A DNA stretch of 6,328 nucleotides from Pseudomonadota bacterium (lineage in GTDB: Bacteria; Pseudomonadota; Gammaproteobacteria; Steroidobacterales; Woeseiaceae): NCBI GenBank assembly GCA_022565135.1, contig JADFKA010000112.1, forward strand, positions 1-6,328, written 5' to 3'. The position numbers and the translations under genes are program-made. Of the stretch, positions 1 through 5,638 are shown in pieces; the first letter of the stretch is position 1; the number at the start of each line of letters is the position of its first letter. The notes beneath the pieces are model-generated. The model had not been told where the DNA came from. It saw only the letters and a program-made list of their open reading frames with translations, and made no database searches.

Positions 1-27
1 CGGATTGGTCATGAATAATCCCGGCTA
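1..27 (-). repeat. Palindromic 3'-end repeat, copy 1 (left edge)
   Basis: On the minus strand, TAGCCGGGATTATTCATGA (27 to 9) matches a second copy at 2646-2664 at 17 of 19 positions. It includes the TAG stop of the PepSY gene. The segment is an imperfect inverted repeat centred on CATG at 10-13, with GGATT (2-6) facing AATCC (17-21). The left arm may continue beyond the window. It could act as a 3'-end hairpin or be a dispersed palindromic element; the function is inferred only. The ATG at 12-10, which could start a downstream gene, lies inside this repeat. Confidence 0.5.
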
Positions 28-342
28 CCGTTTGCGGCCTGGCACTTTGTGCGTCCTGACCTTGCCGTCTTTGGTGAGCACCTTGATGTGATGCACTTCA
101 CGGCCACCGCTCACTTTCGTTGCAGCACTGACGATGCGGCCATTGGTTTTCCGGCGCACCGATTCAATCGCCTCGGCAAGGCTCATGCCGCCACTTTTCT
201 GTGCGATTTGAAAATGCTGTTGATCGCAGTCGTGAAAATGCGAACTGAGCTCGCGAAGCGTCTGCTCGATTTCAAATGCCTGCGTCGTTACTGGCAAAGT
301 CGCCAGCACTCCGGTCAAAAGCATTGTGGTTAGAAATCTCAC
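25..342 (-). CDS. Small secreted PepSY-domain protein
   Basis: Encodes a 105-aa protein of the small periplasmic PepSY type. The likely start is the GTG at 342-340. It is preceded by AAAGGA eight bases away and puts a clean signal peptide at the N-terminus: MRF, then a hydrophobic stretch of about 16 residues ending in VTTQA, with cleavage likely after residue 22. An ATG at 381 would add 13 charged residues before the signal and is disfavoured. Residues 53-100 (SLAEAIESVRRKTNGRI, then strands with GREVHHIKVLTKDGKV) have the helix followed by antiparallel strands expected of PepSY. The C-terminus is strongly basic (PGRKR). There is one cysteine, at residue 39. PepSY proteins are thought to bind or inhibit peptidases or to modulate envelope signalling, and in Proteobacteria small ones often sit beside OmpR-type two-component genes. 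Any such partner here would lie left of the window. The exact role is unknown. Confidence 0.82.
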   Translation of the reverse strand: MRFLTTMLLTGVLATLPVTTQAFEIEQTLRELSSHFHDCDQQHFQIAQKSGGMSLAEAIESVRRKTNGRIVSAATKVSGGREVHHIKVLTKDGKVRTHKVPGRKR

Positions 343-350
343 TTCATCAT

Positions 351-356
351 TCCTTT
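351..356 (-). promoter_or_regulatory. Ribosome binding site deciding the GTG start of the PepSY gene
   Basis: AAAGGA on the minus strand lies eight bases before the GTG at 342. It supports that start over the upstream ATG at 381, which has no comparable site. Confidence 0.65.
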
Positions 357-387
357 CATCGAGCCCTCGCAAATCATGCAATCAGCA

Positions 388-414
388 CTGCCGACAAGTG
401 TGGTATGTCGGCAG
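388..414 (-). terminator. Perfect 9-bp hairpin between the glycine-zipper and PepSY genes
   Basis: CTGCCGACA (388-396) and TGTCGGCAG (406-414) are perfectly complementary and enclose a 9-base loop. The hairpin begins 28 bases after the stop of the glycine-zipper gene and ends 45 bases before the PepSY start. Neither side has a run of T, so it is not a canonical Rho-independent terminator. It could be a transcript-end or mRNA-stabilising stem, an attenuator ahead of the PepSY gene, or a protein-binding site. The strand is assigned from the surrounding genes. Confidence 0.45.
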
Positions 415-442
415 ACTTATTGCAATGAACGAAGTCACGTGG

Positions 443-1060
443 CTACCCAGCCGGTCGAATGTCGATGCGGACGCGTATTCTGTGACCTGGATCATTCGGC
501 ATCCTGGTCGAATACTTTTGACCATTGTAGCGATACACCACGTTGTAGCCGTCTATGCGCTCCTCCTGGTGCTCGCGATAATGTGTTTTGCAACGTTTGA
601 CGGGATGCGAATACCGCACCGAACCGTAATTGCCGCCACTGTGCCGGAGGACGGCATCGTTACCGATAGCTGCACCGATCAACGCACCCGCAACCGTCGC
701 CGCATCATTGCCCCGGCCGCTGCCGAACTGATGTCCGACGACTCCGCCAATGAGCGCACCGAAAAGTGTGCCACCAGCGACTCCGTGAGGATGATGATTG
801 ACCGTGTAGTACTCGGTTTCCTCCCAGCATTCACGTACCGGCGTCGTAATCGTGACATAGCGAATAATCGGTTCCGAGCTGATCACCTCCGCATAGTCGT
901 AAATCGGACCCGTGCTTTGGCGCGAGTTCTGGGCATAGCCACTCGTCGATTTCGATGTTGCGCGATAGGCTCCGCGGTCGTGGTCTGCGATTGCCTGCGT
1001 TGACAGGCCGAGCAGCGCGGTGGCTGCGGCCAGACCTGCTGTTAGACGTATATTCATCAT
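443..1060 (-). CDS. Exported glycine-zipper (2TM) envelope protein
   Basis: Encodes a 205-aa protein from the ATG at 1060. AAGGA lies eight bases before this ATG; an ATG at 1066 is too close to that site, and TTG at 1078 would include the site in the coding sequence. The next ATG, at 1057, is also possible. Residues 1-25 form a signal peptide ending AIA before D26, with no lipobox cysteine. Residues 52-85 (YDYAEVISSEPI, then PVRECWEE) match the N-terminal part of proteobacterial glycine-zipper 2TM proteins. Residues 94-136 hold two glycine-zipper helices (GGTLFGALIGGVVGHQFG and AATVAGALIGAAIG) joined by a GSGRGND turn, related to the 17-kDa rickettsial antigen type. The C-terminal part (KRCKTHYREHQEERIDGYNVVYRYNGQKY) is a likely beta segment. 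The only mature cysteines, C78 and C157, flank the zipper and could form a disulfide. The likely location is the outer membrane or periplasm; the function is unknown. Confidence 0.85.
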   Translation of the reverse strand: MMNIRLTAGLAAATALLGLSTQAIADHDRGAYRATSKSTSGYAQNSRQSTGPIYDYAEVISSEPIIRYVTITTPVRECWEETEYYTVNHHPHGVAGGTLFGALIGGVVGHQFGSGRGNDAATVAGALIGAAIGNDAVLRHSGGNYGSVRYSHPVKRCKTHYREHQEERIDGYNVVYRYNGQKYSTRMPNDPGHRIRVRIDIRPAG

Positions 1061-1068
1061 TGTCATCT

Positions 1069-1073
1069 TCCTT
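1069..1073 (-). promoter_or_regulatory. Ribosome binding site of the glycine-zipper gene
   Basis: AAGGA on the minus strand lies eight bases upstream of ATG 1060. It selects that codon among several clustered candidates (TTG 1078, ATG 1066, ATG 1060, ATG 1057). Confidence 0.6.
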
Positions 1074-1125
1074 GCCAAGCTTGCGACCGACCTTATTGCC
1101 AGCCTGTGGACAAGATTAAACGCCT

Positions 1126-1141
1126 GCCAATGAACATTGGC
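1126..1141. repeat. 16-bp perfect palindrome-like inverted repeat
   Basis: GCCAATG (1126-1132) and CATTGGC (1135-1141) are perfect inverted 7-mers separated by AA. They lie in the 120-bp gap between the mazG stop and the glycine-zipper start, 65 bases upstream of the latter. The 2-base spacer is too tight for a normal RNA loop unless the inner pairs open, so a dimeric protein-binding site is as plausible as a hairpin. No T-run follows on either strand. Confidence 0.35.
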
Positions 1142-1180
1142 TGAATGAGGAACCGTGGTTGTGCCAGAAATCTGAACGGC

Positions 1181-1963
1181 TTATGAACCGATGCGTTTCT
1201 TGGCAGCGCGCCATTGCTGATCGAGCGATTCCAGGGTCAGGTCGGTAAGGCTTTTACCCGACTCTGTGATGGCCTGTTCCATGTTGCGGAAACGCTGCTC
1301 GAACTTGATGTTCGCGGCACTCAGGGCTTGTTCGGGGTCGACGTCGAGATGCCGCGACAGGTTCACCAGCGCGAACAACACGTCGCCGAATTCCTCCTCG
1401 ATATTGGCGGCGTTGCGTGTGCCGACAGCCTGCTCGAGCTCATTCAATTCCTCGTTTATTTTCTCTCGAACGCCGCGCCGATCCGGCCAGTCGAAGCCGA
1501 CCGTGCTCGCCCGTTTACCCAGTTTCTGAGCACGTTTGAGCGCCGGCAACGCCATGGCAACGCCGGCCATGGCACTTCGATCTGATTCCTGGGCACGCTC
1601 ATCTGCCTTGATTCTTTCCCAGCTTGCATCCGTTTGGCCCGCCGCCCGTTGTTCAGGTCCACCGAAGACATGCGGATGCCGCCGGATCATCTTGTCCGTG
1701 ATGCCCGCCGCGACGTCGTCGAAGTCAAAGAGACCCGCCTCCTCGGCCATGCGCGCGTGAAAAACGACTTGGAACAGCAAGTCGCCGAGCTCCTTCTTGA
1801 GATCCGTGTAATCGGCGCGCGCAATGGCGTCGGCGACTTCGTATGCCTCCTCGACCGTATACGGCGCAATACTCGCAAAGTCCTGTTGCACGTCCCACGG
1901 ACAACCATCGGTCGGGTCCCGCAGGCTCGCCATAACTTCAAGTAATTTATTGATTTCAGTCAT
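1181..1963 (-). CDS. mazG: Nucleoside triphosphate pyrophosphohydrolase MazG
   Basis: Encodes 260 aa, close to E. coli MazG (263 aa). MazG hydrolyses NTPs and dNTPs to the monophosphate and pyrophosphate. It acts in cytosolic pool cleaning and, in E. coli, lowers ppGpp under starvation. Two all-alpha MazG domains are visible. The first has the GCPWD motif (residues 20-24), EEAYE (38-42) and KKELGDLL (56-63). The second has NEELNELE (170-177) and EEEFGDVLFALVN (189-201), giving the EExxE plus ExxD Mg-binding pattern; in E. coli the second domain carries the activity. RRHPHVFG (94-101) is also typical. The ATG at 1963 lies 6 bases after the nudL stop. Its only Shine-Dalgarno-like sequence is AGAGA inside the end of nudL, which suggests translational coupling. 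All key acidic residues appear present. Confidence 0.96.
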   Translation of the reverse strand: MTEINKLLEVMASLRDPTDGCPWDVQQDFASIAPYTVEEAYEVADAIARADYTDLKKELGDLLFQVVFHARMAEEAGLFDFDDVAAGITDKMIRRHPHVFGGPEQRAAGQTDASWERIKADERAQESDRSAMAGVAMALPALKRAQKLGKRASTVGFDWPDRRGVREKINEELNELEQAVGTRNAANIEEEFGDVLFALVNLSRHLDVDPEQALSAANIKFEQRFRNMEQAITESGKSLTDLTLESLDQQWRAAKKRIGS

Positions 1964-1969
1964 AAACTA

Positions 1970-2608
1970 TTAATCTCTAATGATTTCTATCAATTTAAAT
2001 ACGATGAAAGCCGTTGACCCCCAGATGCGTTGTCCGTCGTAGTGAAATTCGACCATGGACACTTTGCTGCCGTGAATCTCCCGCTCCACCATCTTCTGAT
2101 TATTTCTGTCGAGCAGGAATTGCAGCGGCACCTCAAAAGCATACTCGACCTCGGTCTTGTCAATCTTGAGTTCTATCGATCCGTCGACCAGTGCGACGAC
2201 CGGTGTAACCGCGTAGCCGGTAACGGTCGGCATTGGCTCGAGATAACCGATGATCTCGATATTGTCGCGTGCAATACCAACTTCCTCATAAGTTTCCCGC
2301 AATGCCGTGGCGGCGATATCGGCATCGCCGGGATCCATGCGCCCCCCTGGAAAACTGACCTGACCCGCATGGTGCTTGAGTTCGGCGGAACGTTGCGTAA
2401 ACAAGATAGAAAGCCCTTCGGCACCCCGTTCAATGAACGGCACGAGCACGCCGGCAGGCGTTAGCGATGCTAATAGCTGCTCACGCATGCTGGACGGCCA
2501 TCGTTCGCTCCCTGGCGGCATCACGATGTCCGTGGGGTTGGTAGGCAAAGACGTTCCCGTCAGGCGAGCACGCAGATGGGCGGCGAAAATGATCGCTGAG
2601 TCGGTCAT
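1970..2608 (-). CDS. nudL: CoA pyrophosphatase-type Nudix hydrolase (NudL/YeaB family)
   Basis: Encodes 212 aa; E. coli NudL is 192 aa. Family members cleave CoA and its derivatives to 3',5'-ADP and phosphopantetheine. The CoA-family signature is clear: LFTQRSAELKHHAGQVSFPGG (residues 69-89). It is followed by the Nudix box, of which RETYEEVGI (104-112) carries the metal-binding glutamates. GYLEPMPTVTGYAVTPVV (121-138) and WGSTAFIV (196-203) also match the family. The ATG at 2608 has no recognisable Shine-Dalgarno sequence, and about 50 residues precede the conserved core against about 32 in E. coli, so a later start such as ATG 2521 (residue 30) is possible. The gene lies 53 bases after fumC and 6 bases before mazG in the same direction. 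Substrate specificity is inferred from the family signature. Confidence 0.9.
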   Translation of the reverse strand: MTDSAIIFAAHLRARLTGTSLPTNPTDIVMPPGSERWPSSMREQLLASLTPAGVLVPFIERGAEGLSILFTQRSAELKHHAGQVSFPGGRMDPGDADIAATALRETYEEVGIARDNIEIIGYLEPMPTVTGYAVTPVVALVDGSIELKIDKTEVEYAFEVPLQFLLDRNNQKMVEREIHGSKVSMVEFHYDGQRIWGSTAFIVFKLIEIIRD

Positions 2609-2634
2609 AAGAAAATGCAGACAAATGCCACCTG

Positions 2635-2664
2635 GCCCGGTCTACTCATGAATAGTCCAGGCTA
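2635..2664 (-). repeat. Palindromic 3'-end repeat, copy 2 (after fumC)
   Basis: The minus-strand motif TAGCCTGGACTATTCATGA (2664-2646) matches the motif at 27-9 at 17 of 19 positions and again includes the gene's TAG stop. Bases 2635-2662 form an inverted repeat centred on CATG (2647-2650). Read as minus-strand RNA, the 13 arm positions give ten Watson-Crick pairs, two G-U pairs and one mismatch (2641/2656). As DNA or plus-strand RNA there are three mismatches, so the structure fits the fumC transcript best. It could be a 3'-end hairpin between fumC and nudL; no T-run follows. Confidence 0.55.
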
Positions 2665-4050
2665 GTTTTTAATGCCGCCCTCGGTCAGAGCCGCGGGATC
2701 AAGCAATCGATCGAGCTCCGCATCGGACAAATCGGTCAATTCTTTCGCCACGTCTTTGACCGACCGACCATCGGCGTAAGCCTTCTTGGCGATGACCGCA
2801 CCCTTTTCATAGCCGATAACAGGATTGAGCGCAGTCACGAGAATCGGGTTTCGCTCGAGAGCGCGGTTGATATTGTCGATATTGACCGTAAAGCCGGCAA
2901 TTGCCTTGTCGGCGAGGCAGGTACTGGCGTTCGCCAGTAATTCAATACTTTGTAACAGGTTGTAGGCGACGACGGGCAGCATTACATTGAGCTGGAAATT
3001 GCCGGATTGTCCCGCCATCGCAATGGTTGCGTCATTGCCTACGACCTGCGCGCATACCATGGTGACGGCTTCGGGGATGACAGGATTAACCTTGCCCGGC
3101 ATGATGCTGGAACCGGGTTGCAAGGCCGGCAACGCGATTTCGCCGATGCCCGCGAGCGGACCCGAATTCATCCATCGCAGATCATTCGCGATCTTCGTCA
3201 GACTGATGGCCAGTACCCGCAACTGGCCCGATGCCTCCACTGCAGCATCCTGTGTGCTCAGTGCCTCAAATTTTGACTGCGCTGGTTTGAAATCAATGCC
3301 GGTTTGCTCGCTGAGCAGTACCGCCACTTTGGCGCCAAATTTCGGATGCGCATTGATTCCTGTACCTACAGCCGTGCCGCCCAGGGCAAGCGCCGTCAGG
3401 CGTACCATCGCATCACCAAGGCGAGCTGTTGCATTGTCGATCTGGGCTCGCCAGCCATTGAGTTCCTGGCCCAGCGTGACCGGCATGGCGTCCATCAAAT
3501 GCGTACGCCCTGTCTTGACGATGTCCTTGCACTCGTCAGCTTTCTTTTCGAGTACCTTCGACAGATGCCGCAGCGCTGGCATCAGCACACCGAGAATCGC
3601 GCTCGCCGCACTGACATGAACGCAAGTCGGAATGACATCGTTGCTGCTCTGGCTCATGTTGACGTGATCGTTCGGATGCACCTCTGAGCCTAGGCTTGCG
3701 CTCGCAACATGGGCAATGACTTCATTCGCGTTCATGTTCGAGCTGGTGCCAGATCCGGTTTGAAATACGTCGATCGGAAAATGTGTATCGTGATCGCCAT
3801 TCGAGACCGCTAATGCTGCCTTCTGTATGGCTGCTGCCACATCGCTTTTGAGCAGGCCGAGTTCGGCATTGGCGCCGGCGGCCGCCCATTTGACATGCCC
3901 AAGCGCCGCAATGAACTGACTCGGCATGGTCAATCCACTGATCGGGAAGTTCTCGACAGCTCGCTGCGTCTGGGCGCCCCACAGCGCGTCCTTAGGGACT
4001 TTAAGTTCGCCCATGCTGTCAGTTTCGGTGCGAAAATCCCCGTCGCTCAT
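2662..4050 (-). CDS. fumC: Class II fumarate hydratase FumC
   Basis: Encodes 462 aa, near the usual size. This is the iron-independent homotetrameric fumarase of the TCA cycle, interconverting fumarate and L-malate in the cytosol. Landmarks are ETDSMGELKVPKDALWGAQTQRAVENFPISG near the start; QTGSGTSSNMNANEV (97-111); HPNDHVNMSQSSNDVIPT (125-142); GRTHLMDAMPVTLGQE (181-196) with H184 at the position of E. coli H188; and the mobile loop GSSIMPGKVNP (313-323) with S314 matching catalytic S318. The ATG at 4050 gives the N-terminus expected for FumC. ATG 4014 (residue 13) would remove part of the conserved segment. No strong Shine-Dalgarno sequence precedes the start. The gene diverges from purB and may be co-transcribed with nudL and mazG. 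It is intact. Confidence 0.98.
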   Translation of the reverse strand: MSDGDFRTETDSMGELKVPKDALWGAQTQRAVENFPISGLTMPSQFIAALGHVKWAAAGANAELGLLKSDVAAAIQKAALAVSNGDHDTHFPIDVFQTGSGTSSNMNANEVIAHVASASLGSEVHPNDHVNMSQSSNDVIPTCVHVSAASAILGVLMPALRHLSKVLEKKADECKDIVKTGRTHLMDAMPVTLGQELNGWRAQIDNATARLGDAMVRLTALALGGTAVGTGINAHPKFGAKVAVLLSEQTGIDFKPAQSKFEALSTQDAAVEASGQLRVLAISLTKIANDLRWMNSGPLAGIGEIALPALQPGSSIMPGKVNPVIPEAVTMVCAQVVGNDATIAMAGQSGNFQLNVMLPVVAYNLLQSIELLANASTCLADKAIAGFTVNIDNINRALERNPILVTALNPVIGYEKGAVIAKKAYADGRSVKDVAKELTDLSDAELDRLLDPAALTEGGIKN

Positions 4051-4077
4051 TGCCAGTGATATCCCGTCGTGTATGAT
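4050..4077 (+). promoter_or_regulatory. Candidate sigma70 promoter for purB
   Basis: TTGCCA (4050-4055) and TATGAT (4072-4077) are separated by 16 bases. This predicts transcription from about 4084 and a leader of roughly 58 bases to the purB ATG. The -35 box overlaps the first base of the fumC start codon. An alternative pair, TTGCGC (4102-4107) and TACACT (4124-4129), would give an almost leaderless mRNA. Called by eye. Confidence 0.35.
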
Positions 4078-4091
4078 TCGCGCTTCGTGCG

Positions 4092-4120
4092 TATCTATGA
4101 ATTGCGCGTTGCGCGCGCAA
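4092..4120 (-). promoter_or_regulatory. Candidate promoter for fumC
   Basis: On the minus strand, TTGCGC (4120-4115) and TAGATA (4097-4092) are separated by 17 bases. This predicts a start near 4085 and a leader of about 35 bases. The -35 box lies inside the palindrome at 4102-4120. The match to consensus is moderate. Confidence 0.3.
4102..4120. promoter_or_regulatory. GC-rich palindrome in the fumC-purB divergent spacer, candidate operator
   Basis: TTGCGCG (4102-4108) and CGCGCAA (4114-4120) are perfect inverted arms with a 5-base spacer. Nested in the same bases, TTGCGCGCGCAA (4109-4120) is a perfect 12-bp palindrome. The element covers the candidate fumC -35 box and lies just downstream of the proposed purB start site, so a regulator bound here could affect both genes. 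The similarity to any known operator was not established. Confidence 0.35.
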
Positions 4121-4141
4121 GTCTACACTGGTTTTCGTGAC

Positions 4142-5509
4142 ATGAAAGTCTCAACGCTCAGGGCCCTGTCGCCAGCCGACGGTCGCTATGCCGACAAGGT
4201 CAACGGGCTACGCGATATATTCAGTGAATTCGGCCTGATCCGCTTTCGCACACTCGTCGAGGTGCGTTGGCTGCAGTGGCTTTCCGATACCGCGCAGATC
4301 GCCGAACTGCCCCCCCTGTCGAACGTCATGAAAGACTTCCTCAATCACATTGTCGATGATTTCTCACTCGATGATGCAGAGAACATCAAGAAAATTGAGG
4401 CAAAAACGAACCACGACGTTAAAGCGGTGGAGTATTTCATCCGCGACCGTCTCGGCGACGGTCCGGAGACACAGCCGCTCAAGGACTTCGTGCATTTTGG
4501 CTGCACATCCGAGGACATCAACAACCTCGCCTACGCATTGATGTTGCGCACTGCCCGTACCGACGTGCTGCTGCCGCAGATGCGAGTGCTTCGTACGAAA
4601 CTTCAGACGATGGCCAGAAAATATGCAACATTGCCGATGCTGTCGCGAACTCACGGTCAAACGGCCAGTCCGACGACAGTGGGCAAGGAATTTGCCAACG
4701 TCGCGGCGAGACTTGATCGGGCTCAGGGACTATTCAGAGACCTTGAGATACGCGGCAAATTCAACGGCGCGGTCGGCAATTACAACGCGCTCCAGATCGC
4801 CTATCCCGAGGCCGACTGGCCAGCGATCACCCAGGGTTTTATTGAATCTCTGGGGATTGATCCTAATCCATATACGACGCAGATCGAACCGCATGACTGG
4901 ACCGCCGAGTACGCTCATTCGCTGCTGCGCTACAACACGATCCTGATCGATTTTTGTCGTGACATCTGGGGTTACATATCACTCGGTTACTTCACACAGA
5001 AAATTGCGAAAGACGAGGTCGGTTCGTCAACGATGCCACATAAGGTCAATCCGATCGATTTCGAGAATGCGGAAGGTAATCTCGGCCTGTCTAACGCCCT
5101 GCTCAGCCATTTCGCCGAAAAACTTCCCATCTCGCGATGGCAACGAGACCTGACCGATTCGACCGTGCAAAGAAATTTTGGTGTTGCCGTCGGCTACCTG
5201 GTGATCGCGTCTGAGTCGATTCAAAAGGGACTGGCAAGACTTCAGGTCAACAGCGAGGCGATTGGAAAAGACATCGCCGATGCATGGGAAGTGCTGGCCG
5301 AAGCCGTGCAAACCGTGATGCGACGCTACGGCGTTCCCGAGCCCTACGAGAAGCTCAAAGCACTGACACGCGGCCAACCAGTGACGAAGGATCTCCTGCA
5401 CGATTTCATTCGCACGCTCGATATTCCGGATAGCGAGAAATCCCGCCTGCTCGAGTTGACTCCCGAGGCTTATATTGGTTTCGCGGCCGAACTCGCCGCC
5501 AAAACGTGA
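4142..5509 (+). CDS. purB: Adenylosuccinate lyase PurB
   Basis: Encodes 455 aa from ATG 4142, matching the 456-aa E. coli enzyme. PurB catalyses two fumarate-releasing steps of purine synthesis: SAICAR to AICAR, and adenylosuccinate to AMP. The N-terminus MKVSTLRALSPADGRYADKV fits the family. Further upstream in frame the reading runs through the fumC 5' end antisense and is not conserved-looking. Landmarks are HFGCTSEDINNLAYALML (118-135); LSRTHGQTASPTTVGKE (167-183) with H171, as in E. coli; GKFNGAVGNYNAL (205-217); EPHDWTAEYAHSLLRYN (249-265); and the mobile loop GSSTMPHKVNPIDFENAEGN (294-313) with S295, the E. coli catalytic serine position. There is no clear Shine-Dalgarno sequence before the ATG. 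It starts the rightward gene group and diverges from fumC. The gene is intact. Confidence 0.98.
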   Translation: MKVSTLRALSPADGRYADKVNGLRDIFSEFGLIRFRTLVEVRWLQWLSDTAQIAELPPLSNVMKDFLNHIVDDFSLDDAENIKKIEAKTNHDVKAVEYFIRDRLGDGPETQPLKDFVHFGCTSEDINNLAYALMLRTARTDVLLPQMRVLRTKLQTMARKYATLPMLSRTHGQTASPTTVGKEFANVAARLDRAQGLFRDLEIRGKFNGAVGNYNALQIAYPEADWPAITQGFIESLGIDPNPYTTQIEPHDWTAEYAHSLLRYNTILIDFCRDIWGYISLGYFTQKIAKDEVGSSTMPHKVNPIDFENAEGNLGLSNALLSHFAEKLPISRWQRDLTDSTVQRNFGVAVGYLVIASESIQKGLARLQVNSEAIGKDIADAWEVLAEAVQTVMRRYGVPEPYEKLKALTRGQPVTKDLLHDFIRTLDIPDSEKSRLLELTPEAYIGFAAELAAKT

Positions 5510-5589
5510 CGCAGTACCCACGGCTAATCTTGTCCAAACGGTAATATGATGGTCCTGCGCGTAGTCTGACCAGTGCACGAAAAGTAGCG

Positions 5590-5604
5590 TTGGCGGCACG
5601 CCAA
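5590..5604. repeat. 15-bp inverted repeat upstream of the DUF7931-like gene
   Basis: TTGGCG (5590-5595) and CGCCAA (5599-5604) are perfect inverted arms with a GCA spacer, 35 bases before the start at 5639. The symmetry suits a dimeric regulator or a small leader stem. The rest of the 129-bp purB-5639 gap shows no strong terminator and only a loose -10-like TATGAT at 5545-5550 without a convincing -35. Confidence 0.3.
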
Positions 5605-5638
5605 AGTACGGACTCATACCGGACGAAGATTACTGGGC

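Noticed and set aside
1..12. Possible start of a downstream minus-strand gene (ATG at 12-10, MTNP)
   Set aside because: Only four codons are visible, and the ATG is part of the palindromic repeat shared with the fumC 3' end, where it does not begin a gene. It remains possible but is unsupported.
326..1003. 225-codon plus-strand open frame opposite the glycine-zipper gene
   Set aside because: It is antisense to a well-supported exported protein, its translation is rich in Arg and Cys with no recognisable domain, and it has no good ribosome binding site.
2987..3619. 210-codon plus-strand open frame inside fumC
   Set aside because: Antisense shadow of a highly conserved enzyme; its composition looks like the complement of fumC codons and no domain is visible.
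3926..4141. 72-codon in-frame upstream extension of purB
   Set aside because: It runs antisense through the 5' end of fumC. PurB family proteins begin at the MKVSTLRALSPADGRY segment, and length and catalytic numbering match E. coli only from ATG 4142.
1107..5536. 12-bp match TGGACAAGATTA (1107-1118) to its complement at 5525-5536, both in upstream gaps
   Set aside because: A 12-base match on either strand is expected by chance in a window of this size, and no further similarity flanks it.
5027..5617. 196-codon minus-strand open frame opposite the purB 3' half
   Set aside because: It lies largely over the conserved catalytic loop region of purB and has no recognisable motif.
5510..5638. Possible terminator or small RNA in the purB to 5639 gap
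   Set aside because: No GC-rich stem followed by a T-run was found, and there is no paired -35/-10 promoter, so an RNA gene cannot be supported.
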